From the NCBI GenBank assembly GCA_003342895.1, contig PTFA01000304.1, positions 62,001 through 126,000 of the forward strand: DNA of 64,000 bases, given 5' to 3'. A program made the position numbers and the translations under genes. The notes under the pieces are model-generated. The model searched no databases, had not been told where the DNA came from, and worked only from the letters and a program-made list of their open reading frames with translations. Source of the stretch: Casuarius casuarius (taxonomy: Eukaryota > Chordata > Aves > Casuariiformes > Casuariidae). Shown in pieces: positions 36,467-48,400 of the stretch (within the stretch, counting starts at the first letter, position 1; every line of letters begins with the position of its first letter).

Positions 36467-39400
36467 CTAAAGAAGAGAAGAAACAATAAAAATCACCATG
36501 GAAGCTCCTACTGCCTGTCTGGAAAGGAATGGGATTCATGGTATGCAAATCAGGCAGGAGGCTACAGTGAGGAGTATCCGTCTCTGATAAGGAAAAGTTG
36601 TATTGCAACGCTCAGCTGCAAAAGCATCTGAGCCTGAACTTTGCCTTGAGTGCAAATAAGGAAAAAAGGAGCATATGACCTGCACTGGAACAGAGAGTCA
36701 AGTAAACAGGATTGCATTTTGAAAACACAGTCTGACGCAAGGAAGCATGGAGGAAGGAAAGGCCTGTGAACCTTCAACGACCTGACAGGGTATGGTAAGA
36801 GGAGCTAGGATTTCACAGCTGACACAGAAGTGAAATAGCAGGGAACTGAACTTTAATCTTTAAATCTAGCACTGCAATTGGAAGTATTTTAGCCCCATCT
36901 CCTCATCTTGAAGAAGAAATTTGTCATGTGTGACAGACCCCAGCCTTGTGCTAACTTCTGGGTGACCAGTCAGGGGCAACAAGATGCATAGGAGGCAAGG
37001 CATCTTCAACAAGGAAGAGACCTGACTGTTCCTCCAGCAAATATATCTCTTCCTTTCAATAGCAATACTTCTTTCTGAGACTCTGAGATGTGTGCTGAGA
37101 AAGTAGCTGAAGTTATAGCAACCTTCCAGCTTTGTAAGCCTTGTTTCCTGTTCTTGACTCCTATTCCTATAAGCCAGCTTCACACAAGGCAGATTCAATA
37201 GCTGCTGTTTCTTACCTGGTCTAGTATTTTGTCCACCGTCTGTAGGATGTGATGAAGGTATCTTATTTGGTAGGTCTTGTCGTATTTAGTGTACAGGCCA
37301 TCCTGAAAGACAGACATAATATCTAAGGTTTGACCAGCCTAAAGGCGCCTACTAACATTTCTTTGCAATACAAGTACATCCAATTGTATTTCTCTTGTGT
37401 TGTCTTTTCAAGTTACATTGCAGCTCTTCCTGGTCAGGGACTGTTTCTTCTTTGGAGTTTGTAAATCACTCATTATGTAGAGTCACAAACTGTAGGTATT
37501 CTTCATAATCTCCAGTAATTAAATAGATTTCTTCCTCTAAATTTATTGGATTCTTTTTCTTTAACTGCACCAAACATGACATCTTTAAGATGTAAACTCA
37601 CACAAGTAATCCGAACTCCTCAGTAAGGAGTTAAGGATTGTGGAATTGGGTTCTCACATCTGTAAAAAAGACTGTATGCTTTACATTTTCTTTGCCTGCT
37701 GTAAGACAGGAAGAGATTCTTAGAATCTCTTAGTGAACACTACATACATATGATATAACACATGGCAATCACTTAGTGATATAGATCCAGAATTTCCTTC
37801 AGGCATTCTTTACAATAAAAATAGAGATCTGTTACACAAGTTAGAGAATTACTGGCAGTACAGAAATCTGCAGAACAAACTTAAAAGCCTTCAACCCCCC
37901 AAACGTACTTCTATTCAGAAAAATACTTACAAATTCTGTTCACGCTTTTACAATATGTTTAGTAAAAGATGTTGGCCAATGTGTTTTTGATATCTGAAGA
38001 ATGATGGTTCCATTTCATTTACACCAAGAGCTGAATAAAAATTCCTGCATATCAATTCAGATATTGTGATAAGAACTTTGGAAGAAATTACACTTCCAAA
38101 TATTTAGACCAGATACTAATGAAGAGAGTGCCAGTCTCAAACTGAAACTGTTCCACTGGTTTTTAAAATAATGTTGGCATCTCCACCAAATGGCACTTAT
38201 TTTCTAATTGAGGTATATTGCATTATTCTTTCTACTATTCTTAATATCATATCTCATTCTCAGGATTACCAGTTTCTGCAGTATGAAAAAGGACATTTAC
38301 AATAAGATGTAAGGACACTGGCAGTTACCTTGACAGTCACTTTTCCAGCTTCGGCAGACACAGGCAGTAGAGTGGCAGCATCTGTAGCATCCAGCCTACC
38401 CTGCATACAGGGAGAGGGAAGGTGCTAATAACAAACTGAACTAGACTGTGAAGGATCACACTTTTGCACACTCTTTGCTTTTTCACTTCCATTTCCCTCC
38501 TTGCTGAAAACACTAGTGTGTGCAGTATGACAAGAGATGATGTGCCTCCTCATGTGCTGGATTCCTCAGTAGGATGAGGCACCTGTGAAGGTCTAGGACA
38601 TACTGAAAAATGGTAGGAGTGAAAATAGAGTTGGTCACCAAAGTAGCATCATCCAGTTCATGAAGAACACTACTCCCTAGATATACTTAGTGACAAAAGA
38701 GGCTTTATTCTGCTCAATACCGAAACCAGAGGGAACATAAGAAAAAGAATGACTAGCACAGATTCAACCACATGGCACTGATTGGGTGAGGAGAATTCAT
38801 GCTTTTGTGCTTACCTGAGACAAAGGCTTTCTGCTCTCTTCATTATAGGTGATTAAAGTCTGTACACCTTCCTGAGGTGAAAGACTGGCTTTGCCTTTGG
38901 ATCCTGACGCATAAAACCGACAAAGTAGAATAATGGAAACTGTTGAAACAAGCAAGGAAATGGTGAAATGGACATTGTAAACAGACGTGTGTGGCTCTAT
39001 ACAGGGGGGTGGTGAGGTAGCCAAGCCAGTTCAAAATGAACTGACTCTGAAACCTCCAGCAATGTACTGTGCAGTTGCAACGCCTGGCCTAGAGTGATCA
39101 GCCTGCTTTAGAAAGCCAAGCTGTTATCTCCTCAGAGTGCTGCACTGAGCAAGCACACATACTAGATCACTTGCAAGTAGCCTGAGGACTGCATAGTGGG
39201 CAGATGATTTGTTAATTTTTGTTTGAGATAATCAGTAGTTTAGTATGCCATCTCTCCAGCAGCAGCCATGTGTTGCAGAGGAAGCAGCTCTATAACAAAC
39301 AATTACTGAGTAGCATAACCTACAGGAGAAATTCTTACTCCTTCCAGTTAGTCAGCATTTGGCTAATGTCAAAATGATTGCATGTCTTTTAATTTCATCC

Positions 39401-42400
39401 AATTTGAACAGGAATATTCACTTTGTACTCGAGTCCTGCTTACTACTTGACACAAATAATTTGCCAGTTGTCTTCTGTCTGTCTGTCTGTCTGCAGTATA
39501 ATCATGATTTTCACAGGTAACAAGCTGAAAAAATCTGCTTGTCAACATTACACTTCTGGCTTTTCCATTTAGATACTTTCTTTTTTCCTAGGTTGCATAC
39601 TTATATTTATTGTTGTTCATACACATGTAAGTATTCCATATATCCATGTTATCTTCTCTTTTTTCACTTCTCTGTAATATACAGTCCTCACCTTTTCACA
39701 GCCCAGTCATGAGTGGAGATAGTTTGCACTAATCTTTGCAGGGTCTGTCACCCTGCACTGTCAGCCTTGGATACCATCTTCCACTGCATTACACACTGTA
39801 TCATAGTGGCCAGTAATTTGAAAGTTTTCTTGGCTGTCAACAATGAAGAAAAAGCTCTCTGGTTACTAGATGGGAATGGCAATGTCTTCTGTCACAAAAC
39901 TAAAGTCTTTCCAAGATTTAAAGAGAGAAGGGGTCATGCGCCAGGACAAATGGATGGAAGTGCCACAAGAATGAGCTGATCACACCTTCATGACACTCTA
40001 ATACATTAAGGCAAATGGTCTTTCCCACTTGCCTGAATGTATTAGGCTGGTAGATCATAGCACGTGTTCATAGGCTGCAACTGCAGTGAGATCTTACGGC
40101 CAGGTGGTAGATAACTGGCGCGTGCAAGTTAGGAGGTTACTTACCCAGTAGTAATAGGAGAGCTGTCAGCATTAGTGCAATGGCACTGCCTCCAAGTCTC
40201 ACTGATGCTTGTGAAAGTGGTGAATCTTCACATGTACGCCCATCTGGGCAAGCACAGAGCCTTACATGCTGATTCTGCCTTGTAGAAAATCCTTGCCCAT
40301 CCCGAATAATGAACGGCACCAAGTAACTACCTTGTGGGAGGCTTCTTAACATTAATAGCTCAACAGACTGCCCTAAAAAGAAGACGAGTAAATTACTTCA
40401 AGACTGAAGGAAAGAAGTCCGATATTCTACAGTCCCTTGTGGTGATGATCAACAATTGAGTTTCAAGGGAAACTCTTTTGCATCCCAATGTCAAATCCTT
40501 TTCCATCGTCAATGCACCAAAGTGAACAGGACAAAATGGCATCCTGCTCTATCGTCTTGTTGAGCCTGTCGGGATCTGTCCCAGTTTGTTCTGGCATAAC
40601 CACACTGATAACCTCTAGAATTCATTAGGAAGTTAATCAAATGCCAAAGCTGTTCCTCATCTGTTTTACCCCTTTCCTGCAATTTGAACACATTTCTTCT
40701 GGTCCTGGCCTCAACAGAGATGAAGAACAATAAAGCTTTTTTCAAATTGCAGCAGCCCTTTACATTTTGAAAGCTGTTCTTCCATGTCCTTTCAGTCTCC
40801 GTGAGACTAACAGGTAACAGACCATAAAGATAGGAGACAGTAAAATAACTAGAGGGCACATAAACGTGGCAGTAAGTTTCTCATTAAGCACATGGAAGGA
40901 AGCACTCACCAAAGTTCCTTCCTAATTTCCAGTTATGCTTCACATCTTCAGAGTCCTCAGCCAGTTCAAATGTAAATGGTCCATTCACATTCTGAACCAA
41001 AGCAGACTTAGCTTTTATAATGAGAGGTGTCCAATTTTTTTGGTCACACACATCTAAAGAAGGAGTCACTAATGCTGGCATACGATCGCTAATGTCAGAC
41101 AAGTAAAGGAGGATGGTGCCAGTAGCAGTCTGTGGCGGAATACCTAGACAGGAGCAAAAGAAACACAAGAATACTGATAACTAGTATTTGACAAAAGCCA
41201 ACCCATTGGCAGAGTTATCTGCCTGGTTTATCTTACTAGTTACATGACAAAGTTAAGTTTTAAATATTAGGGTGTTCCCCATTACAATTCTCCATTCAGA
41301 TTCCTAGTCTTGCTATCATTTTAGATCTCTGGCACGCACCGCTTCTCAAACAGTCCAAGTACTACTTGAATATTGTTTGACTGGCTACTTACCATCATCA
41401 GTGGCATGAACGATAATGTTGTATAGACTGTTGTTCACATAAGAGGATTCTTGATCAAATTCTTTTGCCACACTAAGGACTCCAGAATTTTCATCCACAC
41501 TCATCCAACCAGCTGGGTCATGAGCTAGTTCATATCTTGAAAAGAAAGAAAGGCAAAAGGTACAAGGTGCCTTTATTTTCTTAAATGGAGTTTGAAGCAG
41601 AGAAAACTTTTACTGCATCTTTCTTTATAAGCTCTTTAAGTCTTTTTGCTTATTAGTGATGCTTACTTTTGCTAACTCTACAACAAGCTGTAAGTTTCAG
41701 CATAGCCAAAAGAAAAATTTCCCCGCTCTGTGCTAATAGACCTTGCATAGACCTCTCAAATATGTTCTTAGGGGCTAAGAAAATATCTAATTTCCACACC
41801 AGATTACTATTCTTAGAACCAATGCTTTCTATAGCATGAAAATTTTGTGTTAGAAATTAACATTTAAATAATGCAACCTGGTTTTAGGTAAAACTCTTAC
41901 TGGAAGACAGCAAAAATGTTGAGCAATCAAGGACTGAGTAATGGACCTTTAAAACTGTATCTTACTGCAGATCCAGATAGCTTGTTCTGTATTATCAGGA
42001 GTAAACCTACAGCTCTAATGTGTATGTTCATATGACTAAATATATGTGTGTATGTATATACATATATGTATAGGTACCAAATTAAACTTGAAAACCTCTT
42101 TGTTTTCCTAAGCTACTTCTTATTCTGAGACTTAAAAGAATCTCCACTTACTTCATCTTCCTTGGTACATCATCTGGATATGTAGCAAGGTATCTTCTAA
42201 ATACTGTCCCAGGCTTCATTTGATCTTCTTTTTGGACAATAAGTATAGGAGGGTGAAACTGAGGAGCATGTTGTGATTGTAAGACCTTGATGTTCACAGT
42301 TATATTCATGAATTCTGGTCTTGAGATCATCACTTCGCCGTTTTTACATGAGAAGAAAGGTTCTTCATTTTCTACAGAAATTACAAGTCTCTTTTCAGAG

Positions 42401-45400
42401 TTCTTCTCGTAGCTGAGAGGCTGAAAACCCCAGACAAAAGCCTCATTAGCAATTATGACCTTCGCTGTGGCAGTCATCTCTAGGTACCTGGGACCCGGAG
42501 GTGAGCTGCCAAACTCAGCTAAGCTGCTAAACTATTAGTCTTGCAGTCAGATTGACCATGCTACGGATTTCCGTGTTGTAGCTCATCTATTACATCTTCT
42601 CCAGTCTGCTCAGTAACATTACCTTGATGATACTCAAAATGCCTTCATTTGTTTCCGGATCAGTCGCAATGGCAAACTGTTCCTTCTCATTGCCTTTTAT
42701 TATTTTGTATTTTGCTCTCCAGGCTGGAGTGTTGCGAGAGTCTTCATCTTCCACTTGCAGCCGTAATGCAGCTGAGTGTTCTTGGCCTGCCGAAATCTGT
42801 AGCTGGTACTGGGAGGGGAAAGGAAAAAAATAATCCTTATTTTCTCCAAGAGGAAGGAGCCTGTTAGCCAGACATTTGACCTTCTGAGTCAGAGCTCCAA
42901 CTCCAGGCCTTGTGGAACTACTTCCTTCTGGCTCTGTGATTGTCTACTGTGGTTCACGGGTCCCCGTTCAGTGATAAAGAATCCTCATTTTTTCTGCCAT
43001 GTAGAGAAGTTTTGTGCATACAGGCTTAGGCCAGAACTTGTTGGCAGATGTTATTTGTTTTCTAGAGGGTCAGGAATGTATGCATGAGATTTTAATTCAT
43101 CGTTTCACAACGGTTTAAACGTTTGAGGATGCAGTCTAGCCTAACTAGCGTTCCATAGACAGGCTAAGCAATGTCAGTTAAATCACTGAAGGTAGAAATA
43201 CAACTTAAAAGATGAGATGATGGCAAAATGTAATTTATTTTCTTCATAGAGGATGCCCATGTTTGAGATCCTGTGAAAATTCAGATTCTTGCCTTCTAAT
43301 ATGTAAGCAGTCCCTTTCCGGCATCCTGTTACACACCTTTAACTGTGTACATGTTAAACAGTTACACAGTTTAAACATGCTGTAAAGAATAATGTATGTA
43401 CTCAGAGAGAGGAGACAAATCACTGCTGTGAGAGAAGGATGTGAGTTTTTACTGGCCTGGAGTTAGCAATGATGAAGCACAGATTTCTTGTATAAACCTG
43501 CCTTGGCAGATTATCTACCCTTATTCCTTCCAGTCCTCCAAACACCATTCTGCAGGCAGGAGACCTACCATAACCTGCCACAGTAACACTCAGGCAACTG
43601 TTTGCTTTTGTAGGTTACTTTGTACCCACTGTTGTAACCCAGCATCTATCCTTACTGTTCACAGCTTCAAGTCTTTACACATACCTGAGCTTGACAAGCC
43701 TCTATACTTTGAATGTGTCAACATGCAAATCACAAAAACAGTTTTTGGCTTTCTGTCCTGGTATTTGGGCCTGAACCTGAAAACTGATAAGCTCTTACCT
43801 GACTTCAAGTGTAGCTGTTTACTCATTCAGAGCTCTTAACTCCTCAGAGCCCTCTTCCTACTAGCAAGTTTGATTGCTCCTGTCCTTACGGCGCGTGCTA
43901 TACAAGCACTGTCGCCAGTGTTACAAACAATCCCATCACAGGATGTGACAGCAGGAACGTTGCCACCACACCTAGCTGCCACTTTAAGATGTGCTGAGTT
44001 TGTAGGCAGGCAGGTCTAGTGCCATTGAGGCCTTCATGAATCAACACTAGCATCTCTCAAGGGTAGACTGTAATCAGTACCTCAGCTTCTCAGGTGTGTT
44101 AGAATAGGCTAGTCTGGCAGCATTGTTAACGCTAACAGCGAGACAAAAACCTTGTAGCACTGTACATGGAAATCTAACAAAGTTCATCACTGTCAATAGT
44201 CAAGCACTCTCTTACTGTCCACATTTTAAAGAGGTTTTTCTTCTATTACTGTGCCATTATATCCATAAAGCTCATTTGTATGTTTTGGCCTGACCTTGCA
44301 AGAGTCTGAGGGTTCCTACTTCCCCTACTGAACGTATTCAGCAGTCTCAAAGACTGAACTGTGTTTAGGAAGCCTTAGTAAAGTAATGATGCTTCTTCTC
44401 ACATGATCACTGATAAATACGGGGAGGTGGTTGTTTGCGTCTTCAATAGCTACATTCACTGTTGCAGTGGATGACTGCTGGGGCGCTCCGTGGTCACTGG
44501 CTTCAACCAGAAGTTTAAAAGAACTAGCAATCTGAAAAACAAAAAAGGGATTTCCAAACTTGATTCAGAACCAATTCCCAGATTTTGTCAATCACAGCTA
44601 AAAAGCTGGATGTGAGACTCCCCCTCCCCTTGTACATGGTTAATATGTATCATGCATTAAATGATGAGAAACTGTCATATTTACATCACCTCATAATGCA
44701 GGCATCCAGACAGGAGTATCAAACCTGTGGTAGCATCAATATTAAATGTGAATCCATCTAGAATGGGCATCTGCATAATTAGAGAATAGGACACTCGAGA
44801 ATTATCAGTGCCTTCTTCATCTTTGTCCAAGGCAGTAACTTGTAAAACTGGCTCACCTAGGATGAAGAATTGAGACATTAATACAAGTGTTCAGTATTGC
44901 CATGGAGCTTCTCAGGCATAGCTGCAAGCTCTTGGACACATATGTCCTCAAAACTCCTGCATCTTTTCCCACCGCTATGGTTATCTCTGCAAACACTCTG
45001 GCCTCCACCTCATTTGAGTGGCCAATTTGCCTCAAGTATTGTAGGGTAATAGAGAGGGTTGTTGCACTCCTGAATTCCTGTATCAAAAATATTCACTAGT
45101 ATTTAAGCCAACTCTCAGCCAGCTTCTAAGGAGTTGACACCACTCCCGTGTGTCTGCCTGTCTGTTCTTTGTGAGCACACCTAGCTCAGGTATTTGTAGG
45201 ATCTTTTTATGTTTCTGAAACAGTGTCTCTGACCACATCCTGTGAAGCAGTGTGCATGTGCAGCTTCCAGATCTACAGTTCAGATTATTCTGCTAAAGTC
45301 TTGGTTTGTAGGTAGGAACAAAGACTTTGGAGTTTTTCCAGAATGTTTTTAACATTATGCTTATATATATTGAAGTTAATCAGACAACAAATCAAGTAGG

Positions 45401-48400
45401 AAATAGTCCTTCATTCCCTAAACCCATGAATGCTTAAGTAAAACCGAAGGAGAAGAACAGATTTAGCAAGAAAGAAAAATGAAAGACAAAAGAATTGAAA
45501 AGAAAGCACCTGTACCCAAACCAGTAGTATCCCTTGTTTGGATTACACCTACCTTTACTGTGGTGCTCTCTTATTGAAATGTTAAATTCTTTCTTGGAAA
45601 ACTCAGGTGCATTGTCATTAACATCTTTAACCTTAATCTTGAAAAATAAAGGTTGGTCCAGTAGTTCAGCATTTTTTCTGTGCACAATATCGAAACGCAC
45701 CTAAATGAGCAGCAACACCATAACCCATTTAGAGAACAAAAGGGAACAAGATGCTTAATGTTGAAGCTGCGTCAGTAATATTTGGTTAGGTCTTAGAATT
45801 GCATAGCTAAGACATTATTTCACTTTCCAAATGCCATCCTTTGAAAGCATGACCCTTTCAGATGTCATCCAAGGTTCATAAGGGTCATCCTTTGTATTAA
45901 CAATACTTAAAATCAGCATCTGGAGCTGGATTATTTGTAATGACTGCCTAACATAAAATTTGTAAGTATCCTTGGGGGCAGAAACCAGATCAGAGAGTAG
46001 CCTTTCACATTTCCTTCCCATTTCTAAGGTATTCGTTTGACTACTATGCTCAGTTTTCTGTAGCTGCACTTCTAAGATTTTTTGTTTCCCTTCTCATGCA
46101 TGTGCAGGGAATTCAATTCTGAATGCTGAGGTCTCCTGTACTAAACTTATTTCTGTTTTAAAACCAAGCACTGAGTGTCTGCCCTGGAAGACCAATATGT
46201 CCAGTGAGGTAGAAGAGAAGACTCTCCAAAATTTATCTTTTCATTACAAAAAGCCGCATGGAACTGTGAATACAATTAATCCACAGGGACACAAGCATAT
46301 CATAGAATAGGCATAAGGAGAGGACAGTTGAAGACTTTTTGCAAGAAGAAAACAAACCCACACTCCCATATTTCGTTCATGCACTCATTACTTCATTTCA
46401 TTCATTACACTTACTACTTATGACTGCTTTTCTGCTTTTTAAGGACAAGCATATGTTTACTCTTCTGTAAAGTCATTCTAATCTCTCTTTGCAGCTCCTT
46501 CAGTATTAGCTATTTCTTTTGTCACATAACCTTTTGCTTCCAAATAGTGCTGTTCTCTTGATAGCAGTTTTTAGGTTTACAACTCCAGCATTTTGGCCAC
46601 TGCAACTGCAACCTATTTTGAACTTCAGGACATTTTTTTTTGTTTTTAGGCTATGATCTAGGTCATATGAAAAACACAACAGAACAAAATTGTGCTGATA
46701 TTTCTGGAACTCTAAACTCGCCACAAAAGTTACAGAATCGATAGTGATGCAGAAGTTACCTATTGGTTTCTGCTGAGACAATCACCATTGCATTTATTTA
46801 GAGATTCAGAATAAGAAAAGGAGGTCAAAAAGTACACCCTTCGGATTCTTACTGGCATGTCTCATTCCTGTGAAGCATTTAGTCATGAGAAAGCAATAAA
46901 TATTTGCCAAATGTATTCTTTTAAAGCATGTTTACCTGAAAAGATGGGGTCTTTTCTCTGTCAATGGCACGATGTACATACACATGTCCATTTGCATCAT
47001 CCTCTATAGAAAACAATCCAATCTCTGGATATTCGTCTACCCCAGGTCCACTGATTAAATATCGTACTGATTCATTAAATGATTTGTTATTGAACAGCTT
47101 TTGAAAAGAGAAGGAGCAGAATTCAATGTGAGTAGGGAAAACAGAACAGAAGTAAAAGACTTTAGACCAATTCTCTTCCTGTCCACCCCATCTTTGGAGA
47201 TGGGACCTTGCTTACAGGCTTACGGTCAGCCAGCCCAGCAGCTTTCTGGGTTGCAACACATTCCTCCCGGTCTTCTCTGTCCGCAGGAAGGCCCTGCCAT
47301 CCCCTCTGAGGCACAGCTGGCAGCCCACTACACTCTGCTCCCTCTGCACACAATGCAGGCTCACAGCTGTGTGCAGTGACTCTCCCACCTCTCCCACACT
47401 ATAGTCTCTTCTTTCTCCCGAGTGTGCCAACAGCTTCCCAAGGAAAGGAGCAATCTCCCCTGCCCACTATACGATTATGCCCAATTCTGTTTAAATAGGA
47501 CAATTTTGATCAAAAGAAGTTTTAAAAAAATGTCTGATACAGTGACATTCTTGCCCTCTCCTACCCTTGATATTTTGTTGCAGAGTTGGTGGTAAATACG
47601 ATACAGAGGTTCAAGAAGAGCTTGTACTAAAAGCTTGTTTGTACCTGTCCAGCATATTTTGGGAATGGTCCTTTTTCCTCCTCTTGAACAATGATGGTGG
47701 TGATAACCCATGTCCTTTTTGTACGCCGCAGAGGACGTAGCCCATCCAATTGGTAAGAATCTAGCCACTATTGGATAAAGAAGTGCATTTAGTGTCGTAG
47801 TTTATGTACTAATGGTTGTGTATTTGTTACTAAATAACACTGACTACAAACCTGGATACTCTTCTTTTGGATAGCTTGTCTTAAACGGAAATTTTCAGCT
47901 TCATGAGAAAAACTGTTGGCAGCAGTAACCTTACAAAAGAGAAGTCCTTTGTGAGAAGTGTGGTTAGCTAGAAAACATTGGTATGAATGTTGTGTAGGAG
48001 GAACTTGGCTTCTCAGATGTGTCGATTCAGTTCTGACACCTCTGTATTAAATTGTAGTTAATGCTAGAAAATTATAGAAATTCCAGTGATATCATCCTTC
48101 CCATTGCAAGTGAATTGGCATGAGACCTTGGATACTGATCTTTTTGGTTAGCTGATGCCAGTCCCAGAAGCATGCAAACGCTGCCTTTGGCTCTCCAGAG
48201 TGTTATCTCTATGGCTTCTTATCAAACCAACTCCTGATACTTGAAATACTAAAATACTTCCCTGTGTCTCTCCCTGCCTTTACAATTTGTATTGACAGGA
48301 CATAAACTTTCTGCTGAAAAAATTAAGAAGTCTGGAGAGTATTTCAGGTTCTCAGAAACTTTGTCAGGTTATTCTGTGTCCCAAAGTGGACCAAAGTCTG

